Both the position numbers and the translations under genes were made by a program. Shown here piece by piece: positions 7,957-18,300 of a stretch of 64,000 nucleotides of DNA. The notes beneath the pieces were generated by a model that saw nothing but the letters and a program-made list of their open reading frames with translations, had not been told where the DNA came from and did no database searches. This DNA is from JASGDN01 sp049840815. GTDB taxonomy: Bacteria; Chloroflexota; Chloroflexia; Thermomicrobiales; UBA6265. The DNA lies in the NCBI GenBank assembly GCA_049840815.1, contig JASGJI010000004.1, positions 259,592-323,591 of the forward strand, in the 5' to 3' direction. Within the stretch, counting starts at the first letter, position 1; each line of letters opens with the position of its first letter.

Positions 7957-10359
7957 TCAGTCGGCGGGATTCGATTGAAGGAGCAGGTCATCCTCGGTGG
8001 GCACCTGTCCCTCGCGGTAGGCCATTACCTGCCCACACATCGCGGAGACAATCGTCGCCACCCGTTGCACCTCGTTTCCGACACCGATGGCGGCCAGTGC
8101 AGTCCGGCGTTCGATCTCGTCCCCATCAGGGGCGGAGGGGGAGGCAGCAGGGAAGAGCATTGCCGCCCGGTGATTCGCGGCGAACTGGAGCGCATCGGCG
8201 GACTGACGGAGCGCGATGGATGGGTCTTCGACGGGCTGGCGACCCCGGTTGCGGAGGGAGGTTGCGATCCAGGTCAGCACGCGGTCGAGTTCGCCGCGGG
8301 CACGATCGAGCGGTGGTCGCAATGCGTCGATTCCATCCGCTCGCGCCAGATCGCCGAGCGAATTCTCCAGCGAGAGGATGGCGAGGGCTAGCTGTTGCGT
8401 CTCCCCGACCAGCAGCGATGCCAGGAGTTGCGCTCGCGCCGGCACATTCGGCTCTTCCGCGAGGCGGGCGGCAGAAGCGGCGGCATTGGCCCGCGCCAGG
8501 CGCGAGGCCATTCGCAAGTCTCGGATTTCCTCCGGGGTGTGCGAGCCGGGATCGAGCAGTTCCGTCAGCACCGCGTGCGAGGTGGCGCCCAGGGTCTCGA
8601 CCATCCGGGCAAGCGTGACAGAGAGACGGCCACGCTCCCAGGTGGGCCAGATCAGGAAGAGGCCCAGAGCGATCCCTCCGCCGAGGAGGGTTGCCGTTCC
8701 CCGGTCCACGATGGCCGTTTCTGGCGGGACGTCGACCAGCGTCAACAGGGCAACGACCCAGGCGGAGATCATCGTCGTCGCGAGGACGTTATTGCTGGGT
8801 GCCAGAAGCCGGAAGCAGAAGGCGAAGACGATGAGCGCCATCAGGGTAGCGAGCGTCCCAGATGGCAGCAGGATCATCACGGCGGTGCCGAGTCCAAGCC
8901 CGAACGCGGTTCCGATCAGGCGTCCGATGCCGCGCGACATGGTGATGCCGAATTGGGGACGCAGGATGATCGTCGCTGCCATCGGTGCCCAGTACCCGTG
9001 ATGGAGATCGAGCAGGATCGCGGCGACACTCGCCGAAACGATGCAGGTCGAGAGGCGAATCGCGTGGCGGAAGGCGGCGGAGTCTGTGGTCAGGTTGGCC
9101 GACAGGGTTGTCCGGGCCTCTGCCAGGTGGACGCGAGTGACGCGCCAGATTGTGCTGGGGTTCGGGGTCCAGCGTTGCTGCAGGCGGAGATCGGTGGCGA
9201 GCTTGGCAAGCTCTGTCGTCTCCGTGCGCAACGAACGCATCCGATCCAGCAGCCGGAAGCGGGCGAACCAGATCCGCTGGCGTTCCTCTGGATTGAGCTG
9301 GAGGCGGTGAGGGCCGTCGGTATTGAGGGGGGCTGAATCCTCGTCGCAGGCGATGGCGAGCGAGTCGAGCGCGCGGTCCAGTGCGTCCAGTCGTCGGGCG
9401 AGGACCGCCGGATCCAGGGGATCACCGTCGAGGGCATCGGCGGCGAGCTCGATGGTGCGAGAGACCTCGTGCATGGCGGTGGACTGGATCGCGAGAATGC
9501 GGTTCCCGATCCCGGCGCGATGGTCGATGATGGTGCGGTGGACGGCGAGCAGACTCGTTTGCAGGCGGTAGCAGACTTCGAGCACGGCGCTGCCAATCTC
9601 GGCGGCGGCCGGATGATGCTGGCCGCGCAGGAGGCGGGATGCTTCGACGAGTGCGGTATTGCCGGGACCTTCGCCGCGGCTGGAGGCGGGGTCGCGGGCG
9701 AACCGTGCTTCGAGGCGGAGAGCGTGGGCGAGGGCTTTCTGTTCGGCAGGGTGGGCGATGCGGAGGCCGGTTAGCCATGGGGGAAGATGCACGGGTGCAG
9801 ACGAGACGAGGGTCTGGAAGGTGCCGGCGAGGAAGACGATTCCGCCGAGCTCGAGGGCGCAGAATCCGGCATGCGGATGGGCGCTGGCAAAGAGGAGGGC
9901 GAGGGTGGAGCAGATGCCGACCTGGATGGCGCCCAAGCCGAAGACGGCGAGCATTCCGGCGGAGAAGCTCCAGATCGCGAGGAGCAGGAGCAGGACCAGT
10001 TCGTATCCGCCCGCGAGATTTCCGGCGACGGTGGCGAGCGCGGCGCCAGTGGTAGCGGCCATCAGCCGGGGGAACTTGGTGAGGTCCGGCCCCGCCTGGT
10101 CGGAGATTGCGATGGTGTTGGTGCTGAAGCCGACGGTCATTGCGAGTTCGAGTTTTCCCGCCGCGATGCAGATGAGGAGTGGAGTAAAGAGCCCGATGGT
10201 GTTGCGCAGGGCCATTGAGACGGAGATTCGTGCGCGATCAACGTTGAGCAAGGAGCGCCAGATGCTGCGGGAGACCTCCGGCAGGCGGGCGGGGTGCACG
10301 CTGGGCTGGTCCGGGTGGGGTGGTTGTGTCGTGGCGGGAGCGGATGTGGGGGTGTTCAT
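7957..10359 (-). CDS. FUSC-family inner membrane protein (aromatic-acid exporter-like)
   Basis: 800 residues. The first ~170 residues hold several hydrophobic helices (for example LVLLLLLAIWSFSAGMLAVFGLGAI), a soluble helical part follows, and a second membrane block (about 400-540) has HHGYWAPMAATIILRPQFGITMSRGIGRLIGT, the signature of the FUSC family (fusaric acid resistance, YccS/AaeB group). A second soluble helical domain ends the protein. Two membrane halves separated by cytosolic domains is the usual plan. It probably exports aromatic acids or similar compounds; no membrane fusion partner gene adjoins it. The ATG at 10359 was chosen over an upstream in-frame ATG at 10458, whose extra residues are Pro/Arg-rich and unlike the family. 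Confidence 0.8.
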   Translation of the reverse strand: MNTPTSAPATTQPPHPDQPSVHPARLPEVSRSIWRSLLNVDRARISVSMALRNTIGLFTPLLICIAAGKLELAMTVGFSTNTIAISDQAGPDLTKFPRLMAATTGAALATVAGNLAGGYELVLLLLLAIWSFSAGMLAVFGLGAIQVGICSTLALLFASAHPHAGFCALELGGIVFLAGTFQTLVSSAPVHLPPWLTGLRIAHPAEQKALAHALRLEARFARDPASSRGEGPGNTALVEASRLLRGQHHPAAAEIGSAVLEVCYRLQTSLLAVHRTIIDHRAGIGNRILAIQSTAMHEVSRTIELAADALDGDPLDPAVLARRLDALDRALDSLAIACDEDSAPLNTDGPHRLQLNPEERQRIWFARFRLLDRMRSLRTETTELAKLATDLRLQQRWTPNPSTIWRVTRVHLAEARTTLSANLTTDSAAFRHAIRLSTCIVSASVAAILLDLHHGYWAPMAATIILRPQFGITMSRGIGRLIGTAFGLGLGTAVMILLPSGTLATLMALIVFAFCFRLLAPSNNVLATTMISAWVVALLTLVDVPPETAIVDRGTATLLGGGIALGLFLIWPTWERGRLSVTLARMVETLGATSHAVLTELLDPGSHTPEEIRDLRMASRLARANAAASAARLAEEPNVPARAQLLASLLVGETQQLALAILSLENSLGDLARADGIDALRPPLDRARGELDRVLTWIATSLRNRGRQPVEDPSIALRQSADALQFAANHRAAMLFPAASPSAPDGDEIERRTALAAIGVGNEVQRVATIVSAMCGQVMAYREGQVPTEDDLLLQSNPAD

Positions 10360-10550
10360 GGGCTGGTTGAGGCGATGAGGCTGCGGCCGGAGAGACGGAA
10401 GCGGTGTCTCTGGCGCGCATCGACGGGGATGACACTCCGCTGCGCCGGGGAGTGTCATGATGACGTGGGTGGAAGTATGTCATGCCGGGCTGGCGAGCGT
10501 CGGGATGGACTACACTTGGGGAAGAGTCGGCCTTGTATTGGGTCGGCGAT

Positions 10551-10633
10551 GCCGGGTTGGTGAAATGGCAGACACGCCAGATTTAGGATCTGGTGCCCGC
10601 GAGGGCGTGAAGGTTCGAATCCTTTACCCGGCA
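10551..10633 (+). tRNA. tRNA-Leu (anticodon TAG)
   Basis: GCCGGGT at 10551 pairs with ACCCGGC at 10626-10632, followed by discriminator A. The anticodon stem CCAGA/TCTGG encloses the loop TTTAGGA with TAG at 10584-10586. A long variable arm (class II) and the T-arm GGTTCGAATCC follow. CCA is not encoded. The last 18 bases (with two following C) are repeated at 41491, marking this tRNA as an integration site. Confidence 0.95.
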
Positions 10634-10635
10634 CC
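10618..10635 (+). repeat. attL-like direct repeat (3' end of tRNA-Leu)
   Basis: AATCCTTTACCCGGCACC, running from the T-loop to just past the tRNA end, occurs again exactly at 41491-41508 in the same orientation. The flanking bases differ immediately on both sides, as expected of attachment-site cores. Confidence 0.85.
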
Positions 10636-10689
10636 CCCACCTGAAAACCCCAGCAATGGCGCGGATTTTGATCCCGCCAGCGGCGCTCC

Positions 10690-10705
10690 GTCACAATTTC
10701 GTCAC
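10690..10705 (+). repeat. Left copy of GTCACA-TTTCGTCAC motif (possible integrase arm site)
   Basis: GTCACAATTTCGTCAC contains two CGTCAC/GTCAC units in tandem and lies 55 bases inside the left repeat. A near-identical copy is at 41359-41373, inside the right repeat. Paired arm-type sites flanking the core are known for tyrosine integrases; the role here is inferred. Confidence 0.4.
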
Positions 10706-10917
10706 ACGCGCTGAAAATGCACGCTCAAAAACTCGGCACCTGAACGCCGGTTTCGTGTGCTCAAATCCAAGTGAATTAGCATGGTTTCGATGCCCTGAAA
10801 TCGCAACCTGCGATGACGTCGCGGCTTGAAGGCGCAGTTGTAGCAGTTGTATTCATGCGCGTCTCGTTGGTACGCTGCACGGTATTGGTGGATCCAACCC
10901 GGGCACGAGGACAATCG

Positions 10918-13374
10918 ATGGCACTCAAGAAATCGCAGCTCTACAGTTCGCTCTGGGCGGGGGCCGACGAGCTCCGCGGCGGCATGGACGCCTCCGAGTA
11001 TAAGGACTACGTGCTCACCCTTCTCTTTGTGAAGTACGTCTCCGACAAGGCGAAGATCGATCGGCACAGTCTGATCGACGTTCCCGAGGGCGGTTCTTTC
11101 GACGACCTGATTGCCCTAAAGGGAACAACCCACATCGGCGAGGGGATCAACGTCGCCATCCGCAAGCTCGCCGACGCCAACGAGCTACAGGGTGTCATCA
11201 ACAAAGCCGATTTCAACGACCCTGCCAAGCTGGGTGATGGCAAGGCGATGCAGGATCGCCTCTCCAAGCTGATCGGCATCTTCCAGAACCTCGATTTCTC
11301 GCAGTCGAAGGCCGAGGGCGACGACTTGCTTGGCGATGCCTACGAATACCTGATGCGCCATTTCGCCACCGAGTCCGGCAAGAGCAAGGGCCAGTTCTAC
11401 ACCCCGGCCGAAGTCTCCCGCGTCATGGCCCAGCTGATCGGAATCACGCCCACCACCCTCAAATCCGCCACCGTCTACGACCCCACCTGCGGCTCCGGTT
11501 CTCTCCTGATCAAGGTGGCCGACTACGCCCCGAACGGCCTCACGATCTACGGCCAGGAGAAGGACAACGCCACCTGGGCCCTCGCCAAGATGAACATGGT
11601 GCTCCACGGCAATGAGGTGAACGACATCCGGCTCGGGGACTCTCTTGCCGATCCGAAGTTCACCCACGATGGTAAGCTCGACACGTTCGACTTCCTGGTC
11701 GCCAATCCGCCATTTTCTGTCAAGTCGTGGACGAACGGGCTCGAGAACGAGTACGGCCGCTTCGATGGCTATGCTCGTCCGCCGGAGAAGAATGGCGACT
11801 ACGCCTTTCTCCTGCATATGGTTAAGTCGCTCAAGTCCACGGGCAAGGGCGCGGTGATTCTGCCCCACGGCGTCCTCTTCCGGGGCAACGCGGAGGCCAC
11901 TATCCGCCGCTCGCTGATCCAACGAGGCTACATCAAGGGCATTATCGGCCTGCCTGCGAACCTTTTCTACGGCACCGGCATTCCCGCCTGCATCATCGTG
12001 CTCGACAAGGAGAACGCCGCCACCCGCGCCGGCATCTTCATGATCGACGCATCCAAGGGCTTCGCCAAGGATGGCCCCAAGAACCGCCTGCGTCCGCGCG
12101 ACATGCACAAGATCGTGGATGCCTTCACCCGCCAGCAGGAGATCGCGCGGTATTCTCGCCTGGTGCCGATGGCGGAGATCGCGGACCCCAGGAACGACTA
12201 CAACCTCAACATCCCGCGGTACATCGACGCCTCCGAACCGGAAGATATCCAGGATCTTCGCGCCCACCTCCACGGCGGTATCCCGGAGCGCGATCTGGAC
12301 GCTCTCCAACCCTATTGGGAGGCGTTCCCGTCCTTGCGGGCGGCCCTATTCCGTCCGCTGCGTGAGGGCTATACCGAGCTGGCAGTGGACAAGGCCGCCA
12401 TCCGCGAGACCATCGCCAGCGATCCCGATGTCCGGGCGCTCAGCGTGGCCACGGCAGACCTCGTCACTGAATGGTGGGGCAACCACCGTGCAAATCTCAC
12501 CGCCATCACGCCCACCCTGCGCCCGGCCGACCTGATCTCTGAACTTGGTGAGAGCCTGCTCAGCCGGTTTCGGACTCGCCCGCTGATCGACGCGTACGGT
12601 GTCTACGAGCAACTGATGAGCTACTGGAACGAGGTCATGCACGATGACGTCGTCCTGATTATGGCCGATGGATGGGTTGGAGCATCGCTTCCCCGCAATG
12701 CTCAGATCATTGGGTACGAGAAAGACGACAAAACGAAGCCGAAATTCGAGCCTGCGCAGTTCGTCTTTGGTACAGGTGTGCGTGCCAGACGGTTTGTCAC
12801 GGATCTCATCCCGCCGGAACAAATCATGAATCGGTATTTCGCCGCCGAACAGGAACTGCTGGATGGCCTGACCGCCGACTGTGAGTTGGCGACCCATGCC
12901 GTCGAGGAGTTTGTTGAAGAACACGGCAGCGAGGGCGGCCTTCTGTGGGATGCGACGAATGATGACGGTAAGGTTACCAGCAAGACTGCGAGCGACCGGC
13001 TGAGAATCGCGAAGCGTGAAGGTGCCGATCAGGACGAACTTGATGCGCTGACGCGTGCTGTCAGCCTGTTCAAAATCGAGTCGGCGGCAAAGAAGAAGGT
13101 CAAGGACACGACGACACGCCTTCAGGAGCAGGCACTCGCCCAGTACGGAGAACTCTCCGAGAGCGATGTGCAGCTCCTGGTGCTCGATGACAAGTGGGGT
13201 GTCACGATCATCCGGGGCGTCGAGTCCGAGCTCCAATCGCTGATCCAGCAACTCATGAGCCGTCTTCGCGTGCTGGCCGACCGCTACGAATCCACCCTCA
13301 GTAGCATCGAATGCGAGGTTGAGAGTCTGAGCGAAAGGGTAGCTAAGCATCTTGCAGCAATGGGGGTTGAGTGA
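10918..13374 (+). CDS. hsdM: Type I restriction-modification system, N6-adenine methyltransferase subunit
   Basis: 818 residues. The N-terminal HsdM helical domain starts YSSLWAGADELRGGMDASEYKDYVL. The SAM-binding motif I is DPTCGSGSLL (188-197) and the catalytic motif IV is NPPF (263-266), both typical of adenine methylases. QFYTPAEVSRVM precedes motif I, as in HsdM. A long C-terminal region (from about 430), ending in a coiled-coil-rich tail, makes it larger than the E. coli type and like the ~800-residue HsdM subgroup. The ATG at 10918 has GAGG seven bases upstream; the open frame before it is not conserved. It methylates adenine at the site chosen by HsdS and is needed for restriction by HsdR. 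The stop overlaps the hsdS start. Confidence 0.95.
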   Translation: MALKKSQLYSSLWAGADELRGGMDASEYKDYVLTLLFVKYVSDKAKIDRHSLIDVPEGGSFDDLIALKGTTHIGEGINVAIRKLADANELQGVINKADFNDPAKLGDGKAMQDRLSKLIGIFQNLDFSQSKAEGDDLLGDAYEYLMRHFATESGKSKGQFYTPAEVSRVMAQLIGITPTTLKSATVYDPTCGSGSLLIKVADYAPNGLTIYGQEKDNATWALAKMNMVLHGNEVNDIRLGDSLADPKFTHDGKLDTFDFLVANPPFSVKSWTNGLENEYGRFDGYARPPEKNGDYAFLLHMVKSLKSTGKGAVILPHGVLFRGNAEATIRRSLIQRGYIKGIIGLPANLFYGTGIPACIIVLDKENAATRAGIFMIDASKGFAKDGPKNRLRPRDMHKIVDAFTRQQEIARYSRLVPMAEIADPRNDYNLNIPRYIDASEPEDIQDLRAHLHGGIPERDLDALQPYWEAFPSLRAALFRPLREGYTELAVDKAAIRETIASDPDVRALSVATADLVTEWWGNHRANLTAITPTLRPADLISELGESLLSRFRTRPLIDAYGVYEQLMSYWNEVMHDDVVLIMADGWVGASLPRNAQIIGYEKDDKTKPKFEPAQFVFGTGVRARRFVTDLIPPEQIMNRYFAAEQELLDGLTADCELATHAVEEFVEEHGSEGGLLWDATNDDGKVTSKTASDRLRIAKREGADQDELDALTRAVSLFKIESAAKKKVKDTTTRLQEQALAQYGELSESDVQLLVLDDKWGVTIIRGVESELQSLIQQLMSRLRVLADRYESTLSSIECEVESLSERVAKHLAAMGVE

Positions 13375-14600
13375 TGACTTTGGCGCTTCCAGTAGGCTGG
13401 ACTTTGGCTCAGATAGGAGAGCTCGCTCAGGTACGAGGCGGAAAGCGTCTGCCAGCCGGATTTGAACTGCAGGATACACCTACGCCTTTTCCATACATAC
13501 GCGTGACTGATATGCGCGATGGCGGTGTTGACGACACTGGTATCCGCTTTGTACCTGTGAAGGCGGCCCCAGCAATTCGCAACTATCGCATCGGGAAGGA
13601 TGATATTTTCATCAGCGTTGCCGGTACGCTTGGAGTCGTAGGCCGGGTGCCATCGAGCCTGCATAATGCCAACCTTACAGAGAATGCTGATCGACTTACT
13701 GAGATCAAGTGCAACCTCGAATTCTTGATGTATTCGTTGCTGAGCGATCCCATCCAGCGCGAGATCGAGGCTATTCGAACGATTGGTGCTCAGCCCAAGC
13801 TTGCGCTGGGCCGAATTAAAAGTTTTGAAATCACTCTCCCATCAGATAAGAATGAGCAAGCTCGCATCGCCTCCGCCCTCTCCGACGCCGACGACCTCAT
13901 CGCCGCCCTTGAACGCCACATCGCCAAGAGGCGCGCGATCAAGCAGGGCATAATGCAAGAGTTGCTGACCGGACGGACGCGGCTTCCGGGATTCGACGGA
14001 CCCGTTCCCGTTGTGAAGTTGGGGGGCATCGCATCAATGAAGAGTGGAGGCACGCCTGACACCAAGGTCTCGCGCTACTACGGAGGCGATATACCGTGGG
14101 TGTCAATCTCAGATATGACATCTGGAGGGAAGTACATCAGGAGCACACACCAAACACTCACGGAGGCGGGGCTCAAGAGGAGTGCCGCCAAGCTTTATGC
14201 CCCCGACGTCGTGTTGTATGCGATGTATGCGTCCTTGGGCGAATGCAGCATGGCTATTGGTCAAGTCACGTCGAGTCAAGCGATTCTTGGTATCCAAGCC
14301 GATTCAGAGCTAGATCGAGAATTTCTTTATTATTGCCTTCAGTCATCGAGAGATAGGGTAAGGACACTGGGGCAGCAAGGCACGCAATCCAATCTCAACG
14401 CAGGCATGGTTCGAAACTTTGAGATTCGTCTCCCACCAATTGGGGAACAAACTGCCATAGTTGAGGTGTTGTCGGATGCTGATGCCGATATCGAAGCCCT
14501 CGAACGACGCCTCAAGACGACGCGCGACATCAAACAAGGGATGATGCAGGAATTGCTCACTGGACGAACCCGCCTGCCGGTGGAGGAGGATGCTGAGTGA
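13374..14600 (+). CDS. hsdS: Type I restriction-modification system, DNA specificity subunit
   Basis: 408 residues with two target-recognition domains. Each half ends in the same conserved helix: EQARIASALSDADDLIAAL...IKQGIMQELLTGRTRLP in the middle, and EQTAIVEVLSDADADIEAL...IKQGMMQELLTGRTRLP at the C-terminus. This gives the usual pseudo-dimeric layout for a bipartite recognition site. The start overlaps the hsdM stop (TGATG); a GTG three bases earlier is possible. Codon use in the recognition domains looks less GC-rich than in hsdM, common for exchangeable specificity subunits. The recognised DNA sequence cannot be read from the protein. Confidence 0.94.
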   Translation: MTLALPVGWTLAQIGELAQVRGGKRLPAGFELQDTPTPFPYIRVTDMRDGGVDDTGIRFVPVKAAPAIRNYRIGKDDIFISVAGTLGVVGRVPSSLHNANLTENADRLTEIKCNLEFLMYSLLSDPIQREIEAIRTIGAQPKLALGRIKSFEITLPSDKNEQARIASALSDADDLIAALERHIAKRRAIKQGIMQELLTGRTRLPGFDGPVPVVKLGGIASMKSGGTPDTKVSRYYGGDIPWVSISDMTSGGKYIRSTHQTLTEAGLKRSAAKLYAPDVVLYAMYASLGECSMAIGQVTSSQAILGIQADSELDREFLYYCLQSSRDRVRTLGQQGTQSNLNAGMVRNFEIRLPPIGEQTAIVEVLSDADADIEALERRLKTTRDIKQGMMQELLTGRTRLPVEEDAE

Positions 14601-15331
14601 ACGTCGAATGGGCACTTGGGGAGCTTGATGGGTTCATTTCTGCTACAGAGACCCGATACGTGCCGTCTCCGCCAGGAACCATAGGGTTTGGCTACTCCAC
14701 GACGGCCGAAAGTGAAGAAGGGGTTATCAAGAGGGCCCAGGTTGTCGAACTGATTCTTGATAGGGCACTACCTGACTGGCGGATTGGTCTCCCTACTCCG
14801 AGGAACGAGTTGTGGTCTGACCATCGCGAGGCGGCGATTCGTGCGAGAGAGTCGTTGACTCGCGAGAAGGAGATTCGGGAGAACCTTGGCGACAACGCGC
14901 CGAAGCTCTCCGCTTCAGACTTTCACTCTTGGATCTGGGATGGAGCTGCGTCGCTGTGGCTCTCAGGGCACTTCCGTGAAGCGGTTGAGGGAGCGATTCG
15001 GAAGCTCAACGCGGAAACGCAGAACAAGGTCGGTCGTCGTGATGTAGCTGAGACCGTCCTGTTCCAACAGGCATTCAGTCCACATCCGGCTCAGGCTGGA
15101 AAGCCGCGACTGCATCGCATTCCGCGAGAAGATAATGACACGTACCGTTCGCTCCAGCGGGGAGCGATGGCATTTGCCGAGGGTATCTTCGCCGGGATCC
15201 GCAACCCGCTCGCTCACGAGGCCGAGCACGATCTGACCGAGCAGCAGGCCCTGGAGTACCTTGCGGCGCTCAGTGTCCTTGCACGCTGGGTCGATGACGC
15301 AGCCGTCGAAACCGTGGAGGGCATCCCATGA
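14597..15331 (+). CDS. TIGR02391 (Ymh-like) protein embedded in the restriction operon
   Basis: 244 residues. The C-terminal half has FHSWIWDGAASLWLSGHFREAVEGAIRKLN, then LQRGAMAFAEGIFAGIRNPLAHE and EQQALEYLAALSVLARWVD, the pattern of the TIGR02391/Hypoth_Ymh family (PF09509), often found in restriction or abortive-infection loci. The RNP-x-x-H motif recalls HEPN-type RNases, which often carry R-x4-6-H; here it is RNPLAH. The GTG start overlaps the hsdS stop (GTGA) and its stop overlaps the hsdR ATG (ATGA), so it is translationally coupled between the two. The role as an accessory defence protein is inference. Confidence 0.7.
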   Translation: MNVEWALGELDGFISATETRYVPSPPGTIGFGYSTTAESEEGVIKRAQVVELILDRALPDWRIGLPTPRNELWSDHREAAIRARESLTREKEIRENLGDNAPKLSASDFHSWIWDGAASLWLSGHFREAVEGAIRKLNAETQNKVGRRDVAETVLFQQAFSPHPAQAGKPRLHRIPREDNDTYRSLQRGAMAFAEGIFAGIRNPLAHEAEHDLTEQQALEYLAALSVLARWVDDAAVETVEGIP

Positions 15332-18300
15332 ATACGGTCGGCCAAAAGGAACGCGCCACCCAGGATCACGTCGTGCGCCTCTTCCAGGACAAGCTCGGCT
15401 ACGACTATCTCGGCAACTGGGCGGATCGGAAAGAGAACGCCAACATCGAGGAGCACCTCCTTCGCAGCAATCTCAAGCGCCGGGGCTACGACGATGTACT
15501 GATCACCCGCGCCATAGAGCGCCTCACGAAGGACGCCGCCGTTGGGGGCGAACGCTCGCTCTACGAGGCAAATCGCGTGGTCTATGGGCTCCTTCGATAC
15601 GGCACCAAGGTCAAGCGCGCGGTCGCCGACCCCACCGAGACCGTCTGGCTGATCGACTGGGACCATCCGCTGCTCAACGACTTCGCCATCGCCGAGGAAG
15701 TGACCATTCACGGCGAGCACGTCAAGCGGCCAGACCTCGTCATCTATGTCAACGGCATCGCTCTCGGCGTGATCGAGCTCAAACGATCGTATGTCAGCGT
15801 CGCCGAGGGCATTCGCCAGAACATCGGTAACCAGCAGCAGACCTTCATCCGGCCATTCTTCTCGACCGTTCAGTTCCTCTTCGCCGGTAACGAGGTGGAG
15901 GGGCTGCGCTACGGTGCCATCGAAACCCCGGAGAAGTACTGGCTGGAATGGAAGGAGCCGTCGGCCTTCGCGGAGCCGCTCGATCGCGCGCTGATTCAGA
16001 TGGGTGAGCCGGAGCGCTTCCTGGAGCTGATCCACGACTTCGTGGTCTTCGATCTGGGTGTCCGGAAGGCGGCTCGCCACAATCAGTACTTCGGTGTCAA
16101 GGCTGCCCAGGCGCGAGTCGCCACGCGGGAGGGCGGCATCATCTGGCACACCCAGGGCTCCGGCAAGAGCCTGCTGATGGTCTGGCTCGCGAAGTGGCTG
16201 ATCGAGCACGAGCACGATGCGCGGGTGCTCATCATTACGGATCGCACCGAGCTCGATGAGCAGATCGAGGATGACTTCAAGGGTGTCGGTGAGGCGATCC
16301 GGCGCACGAAGAGTGGTGCCGATCTCATCGCCCTCCTCAACGACACGAATCCCGCCCTGATCTGCTCGCTGGTCCACAAGTTCGGCGGCGAGAGTGAGCG
16401 CAACCGGGACGAGGCGGAAAGCGCGTTTATCCGTGAGTTGAATGCCAAGCTTCCCCCCGGATTTCGCGCGAAGGGCAACATCTTCGTCTTCGTCGATGAG
16501 GCCCACCGCACCCAGTCCGGCTCGATGCACAGGGCCATGAAGGCATTGCTCCCCAACGCGATGTTCATCGGCTTCACCGGGACTCCCCTGCTCAAGGCCG
16601 ACCGGATGACCAGCATCGAGACCTTCGGCAGCTTCATCCACACCTATAAGTTCGATGAAGCGGTCGCCGATGGGGTGGTGCTCGATCTTCGCTACGAGGC
16701 CCGCAGCATCGATCAATCGCTTGCTGGCTCCAAGAAGATCGACGCCTGGTTCGATGCCAAGACGAAGGGACTGACCGATCTCACCAAGGCCTCACTGAAG
16801 CAGCGGTGGGGCACGATGCAGAAGATCGTCTCTGCCGATTCTCGCACGCGACAAATCGTCCAGGACATTCTGCTCGACTTCGAGACCGAGCCTCGCCTCG
16901 TCAGTGGGCGTGGCAACGCCATGCTCGTCAGCCAGAGCATCTACCAGGCAACCCGCTTCTATGAGGCGTTCGTCGATGCCGGATTCAAGGGCAAGGTCGC
17001 CCTCGTCTCCAGTTACGTCCCCAACCCCGGGGACGTGTCCAAGGAGGACTCGGGCGAAGGGGCGACCGAGCGCCTGAAGCAGTACCAGACCTACCGCCAG
17101 ATGCTGGCGGAGTTCTTCGACCAACCAGCCGACACTGCCGTCAACCGGATCGATGAGTTCGAGACGGAGGTCAAGCGCCGCTTTATCGAAGAGCCCGGGC
17201 AGATGCGGCTGCTGATCGTGGTCGACAAGCTGCTCACTGGGTTCGATGCTCCTCCGGCTACCTATCTCTACATCGACAAGACCATGCGCGATCACGGGTT
17301 GTTCCAGGCGATCTGCCGGGTCAATCGCCTTGATGGCGACGACAAGACCTACGGGTACGTCATCGACTACCGCGATCTCTTCAAATCGTTGGGCGCTGCC
17401 ATCACTGACTACACCTCTGGCGCGCTCGACGGGTACGAGAAGGAGGACATCGACGGCCTGCTCAAGGACCGCACGGAGCAGGAGCGGGCCGATCTCGACG
17501 ACGCGCTGGAGACCATCCGGGCCATCTGCGAACCCGTCGCGCCCCCGAAGGGCACGCTTCAGTACCAACACTGGTTCTGCGCGATCGACGCCGGGAACAT
17601 GGACCAGATCAAGGACAACGAGCCGAAGCGCGTCCAGTTCTACAAGGCGGTTGCCTCGTTGGTGCGCGCCTATGCAGCCGTCGCCAACGACATGGAACGG
17701 GCTGGATATGCTGCTATGGAGGCAGCCGCGATCAAGGCGGAGGTCGCCATGTACGTGGCCATCCGCGAGGATGTCCGACTCGGCGCGGGCGAGAACGTAG
17801 ATCTCAAGCAATTCGAGCCCGGCATGCGCGCGCTGCTCGATACCTACATTCGTGCCGATCCGTCCGAAACGGTTGCCACGTTCGAGCAGGGACTGGTCGA
17901 ACTCATTGTCGAGCATGGCGCGGGGGCGCTGGGCGCGCTGCCCGAAGGGATCAGACGCGACAAGGAGGCGGTGGCGGAAACGATCGTCAACAACGTCCGC
18001 AAGACGATCGTGGATGAACACGCGATGAATCCGAAGTACTACGACACCATGTCGTCGCTGCTCGATGCGTTGATCGAACAGCGCCGCGAGGACGCGTTGG
18101 ACTATGCAGATTACCTGCAGGAACTCCTGGACCTGGCGACTAGGGTCGGGACACAGCAGTCGGACACCGACTACCCGACGTGGGTGAAGGATGGTGCTCA
18201 GCGGGCGCTCTACGACTTTGGTTGGGAAGATGAGGCGCTGGCGATCCGAGTCGATGACACTATCCGCACCTCCAGGCACCACGATTGGGTTGGAAGCCCC

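Noticed and set aside
10813..10917. In-frame extension upstream of hsdM
   Set aside because: No family similarity and no ribosome site; the ATG at 10918 has GAGG and the conserved HsdM start.
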